Of a stretch of DNA of 64,000 bases, positions 28,534 to 37,455 are shown in pieces. The position numbers and the translations under genes are program-made. Position 1 is the first letter of the stretch. Every line of letters starts with the position of its first letter. Source of the DNA: Asparagopsis taxiformis (Eukaryota; Rhodophyta; Florideophyceae; Bonnemaisoniales; Bonnemaisoniaceae). The stretch is from assembly GCA_030407315.1 (NCBI GenBank), contig JALQPE010001999.1:1-64000 (forward strand). Reading direction: 5' to 3'. Below the pieces are notes generated by a model. The model did not search any database and was not told where the DNA came from. It worked only from the letters and a program-made list of their open reading frames with translations.

Positions 28534-29733
28534 ATGACCGCAAAGGGTAAACTCGACAGACTTTGTTTACGCGCAAGATCGTCCGGCAACCCATGTCATT
28601 CTGACCACAGTCCGCCCTCGCCCTCGCCTCAGCCCCCTCCCTCCTCCGGTCCCCACCTTTTGCGCAGATTCCTCACCGCCCTCGGTAACACCACTATCCT
28701 CCGCCCCTTGATTGGCAATTCCAATGCCATAACTGCAAACAGAGCTTGGTCCTATACCTTTCGACAGGGCAGAGATGCGACCGACTTGGACGCCATTCGA
28801 CAACAGCTCAATGCCCGCCTCTATCATTCCACAGACCTCTTGCAGGCAGGCTCGTGGACAAGACTCCTCCTCGGCGATGATTACACTCCCACGATGTCCA
28901 GAAAACAGATTCACCTCTTGAAATTTACCGCTTCATATTGCGTTTGTTTGACCTGTCGTGTCAACGCCGCCAAAAGTGATCGTGCAATGGATGATTTGGA
29001 CCAATTGTTGAACGACACAGAGCAAGCCACTGCAACCTATACCCCCGATCATCCTCAATCCAACACTGAGCACCACCCAAACCCTCCAAATACCGTTTCT
29101 GCCCACCCGCAAAACATTCAAACCGCCTTGCAGAAAGCAACACTTCAGAAATTACCCCACGAGGATGACTTCCAACTCATCGGCCAACGATTGGAATCGC
29201 ACGAGCTGGAATTGGGAACTGTCAGCAAAATCGGTCCCAACAGTGCAAAAGTGACATTTTCCTCCTTTGCAAAACAGTTCTTCACCGGCAATAGATACTG
29301 CGGCCCCATTTCATCACAGGCAGTAATGGAGGTCGTTGCAGAAAGAGCAAAACAACATTACCGTCAACACAAGGGTAAAACAGAGCGCCGATTCTACGTC
29401 CACGGCTCGTTGAACAGATTCATGTTGGAAGGTACTTCGTTGGTTATATTTCCGCCCCTCAACAACAAAAAGCCAAAGGACATCGTGCCACATGGTGTCA
29501 TATTCCGCCGACAGATGATGTCCATCGCTATTGGTCGGCTCGCATTGGAAGACAGTTTTGGTGCCTTTTTGCACACCGATAATTCCTTCTATATTGGATT
29601 CGGGCACGATCCATCAGGTGCCCAATCTATTCTTAGCGACGGTCACCTCGGCCAAGCGAGACATCTCGGCATCAACGAGCTGTGTATACATACAGACTTT
29701 AACGGCGGCCAGGTGGAGGCACAATTACTGTAG
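28534..29733 (+). CDS. Unknown 399-residue protein
   Basis: A single open frame of 399 codons begins with an ATG 165 bp from the divergent ARM-repeat gene. The first ~60 residues are Pro/Ser-rich and basic. Residues about 60-135 and 205-399 have folded-protein composition (for example RRFYVHGSLNRFML, SIAIGRLALEDSFGAF, DNSFYIGFGHDPSGAQ), separated by a Pro/Asn/His-rich linker. There is no clear signal peptide or membrane segment. I do not recognise a family. The ORF length, the flanking spacing and the absence of a competing frame support a real gene. Confidence 0.6.
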   Translation: MTAKGKLDRLCLRARSSGNPCHSDHSPPSPSPQPPPSSGPHLLRRFLTALGNTTILRPLIGNSNAITANRAWSYTFRQGRDATDLDAIRQQLNARLYHSTDLLQAGSWTRLLLGDDYTPTMSRKQIHLLKFTASYCVCLTCRVNAAKSDRAMDDLDQLLNDTEQATATYTPDHPQSNTEHHPNPPNTVSAHPQNIQTALQKATLQKLPHEDDFQLIGQRLESHELELGTVSKIGPNSAKVTFSSFAKQFFTGNRYCGPISSQAVMEVVAERAKQHYRQHKGKTERRFYVHGSLNRFMLEGTSLVIFPPLNNKKPKDIVPHGVIFRRQMMSIAIGRLALEDSFGAFLHTDNSFYIGFGHDPSGAQSILSDGHLGQARHLGINELCIHTDFNGGQVEAQLL

Positions 29734-29950
29734 CGAATCCAAGCTTTAGACGTTTGTAAATAATCGCATATAGCACGCGGCGCGATATGATTCCTGTGCA
29801 CCTTCTTTCCATAGTATCGTCAACGCCACAACAGAGCGGTAAGCATCAGCACTACCCAGACACTCTTGCTGAGAGTTGCGTGCGTGCTACACCGCCATTC
29901 TTTGTAGCGCATCAGCGCAATTACGTGTCTACGTATGTATATAGATAAAG

Positions 29951-29970
29951 ATATATATATATATATATAT
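29951..29970. repeat. (AT)10 microsatellite
   Basis: Ten AT dinucleotides lie in the 284-bp gap between two convergent genes. Confidence 0.95.
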
Positions 29971-30017
29971 TCATTACTCAAAGCTTTTGAGTCCATGGTT
30001 TGGATACAGTCAGCAGA

Positions 30018-31169
30018 CTATCTTTTAAACGCGTATTCTTTCGCAGCAATCGCTGCCTTGTCATAGTTGAAGCAAGGGTTGGGTATAAACGTATGTCCAT
30101 GAAAGGTAAATGACAATCTACACTGAGCAAACCACGATTTCCACGCTTGTGCTTCCGACTCGTCATCGGCCGAAGCTTGGTAAACCTGATCTGCAAACGC
30201 ATCATTACTGACGACAACGGCATAGTGCTGACGCGCGAAATGACAAATATACGAATCGTCATAATCAGATTCGGGCGTAGTAATCAACGTCTGCGAGCCC
30301 TCGAGCGCTTTTATGGCGTTGTAAGCGGGGCCGTCCTCGGCGCTATATTTGGGCAGAGGGGGCTCGTTGAGGCGTGCTTCGGGAAGGAAGAGGACCGTTG
30401 GATGGCCGCGTGATAAAAAGTATTGCAGCGCTTCGGCTGATCCGCGAATCGAGAAGCGCTTCGATGCACCGTGACGCCAGGCGACATTTGAACCGTCCAA
30501 TACGACGGGCATCTTTGTCAGACTGGTTGTGTTCTGCGAAGCTAGCGAAGGCTGCATGGGGTGCGCGGTCGCATATGATACATTCAGATCGGTCGCATCG
30601 TTCATTCGGTCGTCGATGTTGTCGTATGGTGGCCGCGCGCGGTTATTTCTCAAAGTTGGCGTGTTATGGGTGGGAGAGAGTTGGGGTGAATGTGCAGGCG
30701 AAGATCGAGTGAGTTGATGTAAACGAGCTGCTTTGGAAGAGGCGCCAATGCGCTGTAGGATTTGCTCGGTGTAGTTTGTAATGGAATCGGCGACAGATTG
30801 AGAAGAGGCGATGCCGCCGCGGCATGAGCGAAGAGTATCGTATAGATTTTGCACGACGCGCTTTATGCTTGACAGGGGCGAATCCGCAAATACACCAATC
30901 CATTTAGAGAGAATGAAGCGCAGCAGCTCGCTAGTTGTGGAATGGTCAGGCGGAAGGTAGTAAGAAACCATGTCGTCACCGAGGGAGAAGGCAATCTGCT
31001 TGCGTAGGAAAGGGAACAGTTCTTTACGCAGAATTGAGAGAGCTTGACGAGAGAGCGACTGTGGAGTTTGTCTCGCTGGCTGTGCAGATGACTCGGGGAC
31101 GACAATCAGAGAGTCGGAGGATTGTGCAGCCGGACTTGATTGTATGTCAATGTCCATTTCAAAGTCCAT
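30018..31169 (-). CDS. Regnase-type (Zc3h12a-like) NYN ribonuclease
   Basis: The product has 383 residues from the ATG at 31169 (MDFEMDIDI); the frame continues upstream only to a GTG. The N-terminal ~220 residues are a poorly conserved helical region. The C-terminal ~160 residues are a Zc3h12a-like NYN/PIN nuclease domain. The acidic metal site is visible: VVLDGSNVAW, ESDYDDSYI and VVVSNDAFAD carry the conserved Asp/Asn residues, and RFSIRGSAEALQYFLSRGHPTVLFLPE matches the domain's first half. Such enzymes cleave structured RNA. The CCCH zinc finger that follows the nuclease in animal Regnase-1 is missing, so RNA choice must rest on the N-terminal region or partners. Confidence 0.85.
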   Translation of the reverse strand: MDFEMDIDIQSSPAAQSSDSLIVVPESSAQPARQTPQSLSRQALSILRKELFPFLRKQIAFSLGDDMVSYYLPPDHSTTSELLRFILSKWIGVFADSPLSSIKRVVQNLYDTLRSCRGGIASSQSVADSITNYTEQILQRIGASSKAARLHQLTRSSPAHSPQLSPTHNTPTLRNNRARPPYDNIDDRMNDATDLNVSYATAHPMQPSLASQNTTSLTKMPVVLDGSNVAWRHGASKRFSIRGSAEALQYFLSRGHPTVLFLPEARLNEPPLPKYSAEDGPAYNAIKALEGSQTLITTPESDYDDSYICHFARQHYAVVVSNDAFADQVYQASADDESEAQAWKSWFAQCRLSFTFHGHTFIPNPCFNYDKAAIAAKEYAFKR

Positions 31170-31496
31170 TGCGGGGGATACATGTGATGTGAACGGCGCA
31201 AGGTGCAGATGGCGAGTGGAGGTGTGGTCGCGTCGAGGGGGCGGAAATCGCCGCACGCGATGATGAGTGGAGAAGGAAATAAGGAGCGAGAAATGTTTTG
31301 CTCATAAAAAATTTAGGCTGATCCATTTAATTGGTTGACTGATGAACCAATTCATTGCAGCTCGCGCCTGACATGTCAACGTATCGACGTTGATTGTTCT
31401 TCGCGTCTGTTGAGGTGAATCGACCAACCTCAACAGAGCGACAACATATAAAAGCGTCGCATCAGCTGCAACCCATTGCCTCCGCGCCATCGCAAA
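31170..31496. promoter_or_regulatory. Divergent promoter with TATA box for the F-box/LRR gene
   Basis: About 330 bp between divergent genes. TATAAAA at 31447-31453 lies 44 bp before the plus-strand ATG at 31497 and is well placed as a core promoter element with a very short leader. Nothing comparable is obvious for the minus-strand gene. Confidence 0.5.
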
Positions 31497-32663
31497 ATGT
31501 CCTACCCCAATCTCGAAGAAAGCACACGCCCTCTCAAACGGCAGCGTTCGACGGCAGCGACCGACACCGACATGAGCTACGACAACGACGCCATGATGCT
31601 CGACGACGCGCGCATCATCAAGCTGCAACATCTGCCATTCGAGGCGGTGAAACTGATCATCCACCATCTGCGCACGCAGGACAAAGCGTTTATGGGCCGC
31701 CAAGCGAGCCAAGTCGAGGGTCCGGAGAGCGTGATACCGCGTGATTTGGAAGGCATTGTACCGCTACGCCAATTGTGTCGTTTGCTCCGCGACGCGATAG
31801 ACGCGCATGTCGTGTCGCTCAATCTGTCCAACGACACATCGGAGCGCATCGGCGCCATGCTTAGCACGTGCATGCTGCGGTACACGCGGTTGACAAATCT
31901 GACGATCACGGACGCGGCGCTGGACGTGTCGCTACTGCCTTTGTGGGCCAAGTTTTTCAGCAGCAGTCAGGCGCGCATCCGGCATCTTACGTGCATTGCA
32001 TGCGCGTGCGGAGAGCCGATGAGCGTGCTACTCGCGCAAGCGTGTAGCCACTCGCTGGAGACGATTTCGACGTCGTTGATGGGCATTCTGTCGGCGGTGA
32101 CGACGCATTGCGGCAATGTGCACAGCGTCAAGTTGCTGATGTCGCAGGTGGATCTGGGGATATTGGCGCGATTGAGCAATCTGCGGTCGGTGCAGTTGTT
32201 CTATCCGCGCGGGATGAGCCAGCAGGACGCGGCGTATTTGGTGGCGTCGTTGCAGCGATGCCGTTTGGTGGCGAGCGTCGAGTTGGGGTTGTACCATGTG
32301 ACGGAGAATATTTATTCGTTGTTGATGCATGTGCCCGGGTTGCGTAAGTTGTCATTGTTTGATTGCACGACGCAGCGCGGGGTGCATTGGATTGTCAAGT
32401 GCGAGCATTTGGAGGAGGTGCATTTGGAGTGGATGGACGAGTTGGTGTCGGCGGATGTGGAGACGATTGGGATGGGATTGGGATCGCGGTTGAGGAAAGT
32501 GGGAATCAGTAATTGTCGACTACTGACGGATGAAGCGTTGATGGCGTTGGCGAAACATTGTCCACGCATCGAATTGGAGGTGCAGTTTGAACGCGACCAA
32601 TTTAAGGCGCAAACGTTGGCGCTATTCGGGGATCGAATTAGTTGGGGGTCGTGTGCCATGTAA
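31497..32663 (+). CDS. F-box/LRR-like protein
   Basis: The product has 388 residues starting MSYPNLEESTRPLKRQR. After an acidic linker, residues about 43-105 (LQHLPFEAVKLIIHHLR ... LRQLCRLLRDAIDAHVVSLNL) resemble an F-box, the Skp1-binding adaptor of SCF ubiquitin ligases. It is followed by leucine-rich repeats of the cysteine-containing kind, for example LTNLTITDAALD, LRSVQLFYPRGMS, LRKLSLFDCTTQRG and LEEVHLEWMDEL, ending with LRKVGISNCRLLTDEALMALAKHCP. Substrates cannot be inferred. The F-box match is approximate; the LRR part is firm. Confidence 0.75.
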   Translation: MSYPNLEESTRPLKRQRSTAATDTDMSYDNDAMMLDDARIIKLQHLPFEAVKLIIHHLRTQDKAFMGRQASQVEGPESVIPRDLEGIVPLRQLCRLLRDAIDAHVVSLNLSNDTSERIGAMLSTCMLRYTRLTNLTITDAALDVSLLPLWAKFFSSSQARIRHLTCIACACGEPMSVLLAQACSHSLETISTSLMGILSAVTTHCGNVHSVKLLMSQVDLGILARLSNLRSVQLFYPRGMSQQDAAYLVASLQRCRLVASVELGLYHVTENIYSLLMHVPGLRKLSLFDCTTQRGVHWIVKCEHLEEVHLEWMDELVSADVETIGMGLGSRLRKVGISNCRLLTDEALMALAKHCPRIELEVQFERDQFKAQTLALFGDRISWGSCAM

Positions 32664-32995
32664 TGAAATAATTTCAAAGTTTTAAAAATGATTACAATTT
32701 TGGAAAGGTGAGCCACGCACCGTTGCACAGCGCACGCAATTTTTGTGAATTTATCGATGAAAATTGTACAGATGACTGTTTTGGGCCCAATTTTTCAGGC
32801 CCTGTTGCCGTGCAGCAAAGCGGCAAGCCATCACGCTTCAGCATGCGTGGCCTGGCCTGGCCATGCCTGACAATGTGATAACAGAGTTAAGCTCAACAGC
32901 GACTGCCTCTGTGCCGTACCCCAACAATAGACAACAACATTTCCCGTCCCACTACAGCCCAACCTTATTCGCACTACTACCCGACACAATTCATC
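32664..32995. other. Spacer and calmodulin upstream region
   Basis: About 330 bp without a gene. A near-palindromic stretch, CATGCGTGGCCTGGCCTGG followed by CCATG, lies near 32843-32867. No clear TATA box is seen before the calmodulin ATG. Confidence 0.4.
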
Positions 32996-33715
32996 ATGCC
33001 GCGCGGCTCCGTCGACCTAACCGAAGAGACCATCAAGGAATTTCGCGAGGCTTTTTCTCTATTCGATAAAGACGGGTAAGTTGTCAACAATTCTTCATTC
33101 CACGCCACGCCCATTTTTCAAACGCATCTAACCGCCGCCCCGCCCAACCGCGCCCAATGCCCGTAGAGATGGAAGCATTTCCGTCGCCGAACTCGGTATC
33201 GTCATGCGTAACATGGGTCAAAACCCCACGGACAGCGAGCTTCAGCAAATGATATCAGAAGTTGATGCCGATGGAAACGGCCTCATCGACTTTGCCGAAT
33301 TTGTCACCCTCATGGCCCGCAAGATGAACAACACCGACAAGGACGCCGAGATTCGTGAAGCTTTCAACGTCTTTGATAAAGACGGTTCCGGTAAGATTTC
33401 CAGTGATGAGCTGCGTCAGATCATGAAGTCGTTGGGAGAGGATTTAACAGATGAGGAAGTAAGTTTGATACCTGCTCCCCCATTGATTACTATTTGAGTC
33501 GTATGCAAAACATTTCTAACCTTATTGCGGCGCGTCACAGATCCAACAGATGATTCGTGAAGCTGATACCAACGGCGACGGGGAAATCGGTAAGCGCTTT
33601 TCATTGAAACAGTTGTACAACTCGTTGAATCGGCAACCAAATACTAATCGTGCTTTTGGCGTTTGGTGACCTTTCCATTACAGATTATGAGGAGTTTGTT
33701 CGTATGCTGTCCTAA
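32996..33715 (+). CDS. CALM: Calmodulin, four exons
   Basis: Exons 32996-33075, 33167-33458, 33541-33589 and 33684-33715 join to 150 residues. Introns are 91, 82 and 94 nt and all are GT-AG, starting GTAAG and ending TAG or CAG. The protein has four EF-hands with canonical loops: [36 protein letters not shown] and [12 protein letters not shown]. It starts [20 protein letters not shown]. Calmodulin is the ubiquitous calcium sensor that binds amphipathic helices of kinases, phosphatases and channels. With three introns in 720 bp it is the most intron-rich gene in the window. Intron 1 splits the first EF-hand loop between the second and third bases of a Gly codon. Confidence 0.97.
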
Positions 33716-34110
33716 CTGCGCTCGTTGTATAGCTTAAAATGGTGCCCCAGTCCCATGCAAGCAAGCATTGCTGTGACGACCTGCGTCCAACTGTGTCGTT
33801 CATTGCGATCTTATCCCTTGTGAAGCTTTGAGATCGTAATGTTGTAAAGTCCGGTCAAAACAATTGCGTCCTACTCGTGTGTGCTCGTAGTGTTGAGAGT
33901 TGTTGGCGTGCGCACTGTGCTGCGCAAAACAATTTTTCTAAATTCCACAGCGCCTTGCTGGAACTCGTTTTCAAATCACGTCAATTTGTCACCGCATTTG
34001 TAGACTACAAATTGGAGTCAAACTCGTTTCGACTTACCGACGCGTCACCGACTCATCGCAACGTCCGTGACGTTCAACGCTGTGAACGAACATGTCATTC
34101 TTACAGAAGC
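33716..34110. other. Calmodulin 3' region and SUN gene upstream region
   Basis: About 395 bp. The frame of the SUN gene is open through the right half, but the first credible ATG with a signal peptide is at 34111. No other element is recognised. Confidence 0.4.
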
Positions 34111-37100
34111 ATGAAACTTCGTAATGTGACTCTTCCAACACTGGCTCTCCTCACCATTCTCACTCTGGTCGCGCGTGTTTCAAGCCAAACGCCAGCGCAG
34201 CAACGCTCAAATCCAAATCCTTCATTCACCATCAACCCAACATCCTCACACCATCCAGTCGCTTCGCAACAGCCTCGCCGCCTCACAAATCAGCCAATCG
34301 CGCCCTCACCCTCCGATGACTCACATGCCCATCATGCCGAGCACACCGAGCACCGTCGCGAGCCTTCGACTGTCTCACCTACTCCAATAGAATCCCCGTC
34401 TACGCCGACGCCAGATACCTCCATCTCCGCTCAAATATCGCACGATGCCCCGACCGACGACGTGTCAATTCCCGACCAACCCGTTGTAGTACATTCGGAT
34501 CAGCAAAATCGCCCAACTGATCCATCTCACAATGCAGCACACCCCACTCCATCACTACCTCATGCAAGACAAACACAATTATTGCCATCACCAAATGCTG
34601 TGGATGAAGAACAAGTCTTCGTTCCACTCAAGGAATGGAAGCAGAAGAAACTAGAGGATATTGAATCTCGCATACGCAACACAGAGACAAAGCAAGCTAT
34701 GGAAAGCACTCAGCTTCGACGTCGAAATCACTCTCTCGGCCATACAACGCGTCACACAAATTCGATTGCTCAAAAGTCTGGAAACAGACGCCTCCCATTT
34801 TTGATTCGTCCTCACAATGTCTGCCCACTCCCATCTCTCATTCAAAATACAAGCGAGATCCAGAATTTCACCCGCAGTGCTGCAAACCTGGATGCATCGC
34901 AAAACGTCGATCCTCCAGTTAGTGATGAAGTGCACCGAACCGACCCCGTAGAAAACCATCGACGATCAGATAATGCACAAGCTCGTGCATCCATAGATGA
35001 TGAGTCTTCAAATCTACCGGTCGCCTATGACGATGCTGAAAATACTGATGGACTTCCAGTCGCACATTCTGAACACGCTACGGTTCCCGATAAATATGTC
35101 GAACCGCACATAGACATAGTACAACCGCTCGTCGTAGGAACACAAACCGATGGTATTGCGAATGATGCCCAACACAGAACGATTGCAACCATTTCCGGTT
35201 CTCTGACTGCCGAGCTGGATGCATCTAAATTGCCAGAATCAGTCGTCAACTCTTTCGGATCTCGTTTAAATCCTATTGTCGGTGAAATTGTGAAAACAAT
35301 TCGAGATGCTTCAAATGTACTATCATCGGCTCCACTTGGGGCTGTCAAGGATACCTTGAACAAAGAAGCGACCATCGTAAACAGGTCCGTATCGCCAGGC
35401 GGTGCTGGCGCACAGGTTCCATTTGCTACTAGTCTGATTAAGAATACCACTGAGAAGCTATCATCTAGTACCTCTGTGAAATCTAAGCAACTTGGAGATG
35501 ATAAATCTGATAAGGATAGAAAGGCTGAACAGCAAGAATCAGCTCGTTCAGACTCCAAGCAAATTTCCGACGTTTTCGAGCAATCGGAGTTTACTCGAGT
35601 GAAGGGCAAACCGTTCAATTTCGCTTCAGCTGACGCTGGTGCACGAATTCTATCCGTTTCAAACGGTGTAGTTGGGGCAAAAAATGTCATCTCAGGCAGC
35701 ATTGACAAGTACATGCTTGCGCCCTGTGCTGGTGAGGGTGTCGGAGGATCACGATGGATCGATTTGGAGCTTTCGGAGGATGTGATTTTGCAAAGTTTTG
35801 AGACAGCAAACTTTGAGTTTTATTCTTCTTCAGCACGACGTGTCGTGGTGCTCGGATCTAACGTGTATCCTCCCAAAGTGTGGAACATTCTAGGCATATA
35901 TGAATTTGCCAACGTGAGAACGTTGCAGCGTTTCGACCTTGAGAAGAAGGGTGTCACCACACGGTATCTCAGAGTTATGTATGCAGGCAAGCAGGGAAAT
36001 GAGTTTTACTGCCCGATATCGACGATTCGTGTATACGGCAAGAATTTACTTTCGGATTGGAAGGATGCTCTAGACCCTCTTTCAGAATCGAAGGACGCCA
36101 AGCTGGTCAGTGGTACAACGGATGCAAGCGGTCACGATGCACCGAGTAAATCGTCAGTTGGGTTGCAAACCAAGCAAGAGAATGGCGAGCGACAAACGGA
36201 TGAATGCGCGGAATGCTGTGGAGTCGAATGCGACACTGCAGATAGCGATCACGGAGCAGACGGAAAGGGCGAAAATAGCGCCGCATGTACGGAGGACTCT
36301 GAAGGGACATGCGAGGATGATGGGTGTCAAGAAGGCTGTGCAGTAATGAAAGCCTCAGAGTCATCGGAGGTATCCGTGCCAGATGCGACTACAGACGGTA
36401 CGAGTACAGAAGATACAAATGAGACGAGACTGGACGGCGACGCACAGACGGGCGCCAGATCCGATGCGAGATCTACGAAGGATGAAGAAGAGTCTGCAGA
36501 TTCTGATCGGGACGCGGAAGCAATTTCAGACGATGATCGTATTCTACTGGAAGCCATGCGTGCGGACGCACTCTCAGCAGTGTCCGACAATGACAATATA
36601 TTTCGCAAAGTGACGCGCATGATACGACTACTCGAGTTGAATCAGAGTCTGACGAATCAGTACATCGACACGCATCTGGCGCGTTTTGCGGTGGCACTGT
36701 CCAGCGCTCGGAACGAGGCTGGGCGGGCGGGGGAGGCGGCGCTGATGTCGCAGACGGGTGTGGCGCGTCTCGGGGCGGAATTGGAGCGCGCGATTGTGCG
36801 TCTAGAAAGAGCGGCGCTGCGACGGGACATTTTGCTATGCGTACTAACGATATTAATTGCGTTTGTGATCGGCATTCACTGGGTGTTGTGGGGCGCTGTA
36901 ACAGGCGGTCGATTATTGGGCGATCGAGTGACGACGGACATCAACGACATGGTGCATCCCGTTGTGAGGGACACGATCGAGGAGGGGCGCGCAGTGGGGG
37001 CGCAGGTGTCGATAGCATCGAATGGGACGGATGAATCGAGAAGATCGGAGAAGAGTGACGATGGGATGGAATGGACGGAGAGTTTTGGGCGTCGACGAAA

Positions 37101-37254
37101 GAAGAAGGGACGGGAGCGTGGGCGGGTAGGTGGTGGTAGCGGCGGCGGCGGTGGGCGTAAGGTTCGATCGCAATCGAGCACGGAGCTGTTGGCGGCGTCG
37201 GCAGCGGGTCGTGGAAGGTCGCGGAATGCGTTTCAAGCTTTGTATGAACGATAA
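34111..37254 (+). CDS. SLP1/SUCO-type SUN-domain ER protein
   Basis: The product has 1,047 residues. A signal peptide opens it (MKLRNVTLPTLALLTILTLVARVSS); that is why the ATG at 34111 is chosen over non-ATG codons upstream. A long Ser/Thr/Pro/Asp/His-rich region follows. The SUN domain lies at about 495-650 (NFASADAGARILSVSNGVVGAKN, DKYMLAPC, WIDLELSEDVILQSFETANFEFYSS, TRYLRVMY, EFYCPISTIRVYG). After a second acidic stretch rich in Cys comes a helical region, a membrane segment near 910-935 (LLCVLTILIAFVIGIHWVLW) and a basic tail. Signal peptide, central SUN and C-terminal membrane anchor define the SLP1/SUCO/mid-SUN class of the ER and nuclear envelope, not the C-terminal SUN class of LINC complexes. 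In yeast Slp1 protects folding of client proteins with Emp65. Confidence 0.9.
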   Translation: MKLRNVTLPTLALLTILTLVARVSSQTPAQQRSNPNPSFTINPTSSHHPVASQQPRRLTNQPIAPSPSDDSHAHHAEHTEHRREPSTVSPTPIESPSTPTPDTSISAQISHDAPTDDVSIPDQPVVVHSDQQNRPTDPSHNAAHPTPSLPHARQTQLLPSPNAVDEEQVFVPLKEWKQKKLEDIESRIRNTETKQAMESTQLRRRNHSLGHTTRHTNSIAQKSGNRRLPFLIRPHNVCPLPSLIQNTSEIQNFTRSAANLDASQNVDPPVSDEVHRTDPVENHRRSDNAQARASIDDESSNLPVAYDDAENTDGLPVAHSEHATVPDKYVEPHIDIVQPLVVGTQTDGIANDAQHRTIATISGSLTAELDASKLPESVVNSFGSRLNPIVGEIVKTIRDASNVLSSAPLGAVKDTLNKEATIVNRSVSPGGAGAQVPFATSLIKNTTEKLSSSTSVKSKQLGDDKSDKDRKAEQQESARSDSKQISDVFEQSEFTRVKGKPFNFASADAGARILSVSNGVVGAKNVISGSIDKYMLAPCAGEGVGGSRWIDLELSEDVILQSFETANFEFYSSSARRVVVLGSNVYPPKVWNILGIYEFANVRTLQRFDLEKKGVTTRYLRVMYAGKQGNEFYCPISTIRVYGKNLLSDWKDALDPLSESKDAKLVSGTTDASGHDAPSKSSVGLQTKQENGERQTDECAECCGVECDTADSDHGADGKGENSAACTEDSEGTCEDDGCQEGCAVMKASESSEVSVPDATTDGTSTEDTNETRLDGDAQTGARSDARSTKDEEESADSDRDAEAISDDDRILLEAMRADALSAVSDNDNIFRKVTRMIRLLELNQSLTNQYIDTHLARFAVALSSARNEAGRAGEAALMSQTGVARLGAELERAIVRLERAALRRDILLCVLTILIAFVIGIHWVLWGAVTGGRLLGDRVTTDINDMVHPVVRDTIEEGRAVGAQVSIASNGTDESRRSEKSDDGMEWTESFGRRRKKKGRERGRVGGGSGGGGGRKVRSQSSTELLAASAAGRGRSRNAFQALYER

Positions 37255-37455
37255 TGGGACGGTGACAATTCAGCTTTTGAAAGGTACTTGGAACGGTAAA
37301 GTGGAAACATGTGTTTTATAATTTAGCAGCGTCCAACTTGGAGTGCGTGGAATTGAATGGCGTCGCAACGTCCAGAAACCACAATCTTCTTGAGACGCAT
37401 CTTTGTTCTTGTTACTGATTGCCATGCAGCCGCAGTTGCGTGCCACGACCATCAG

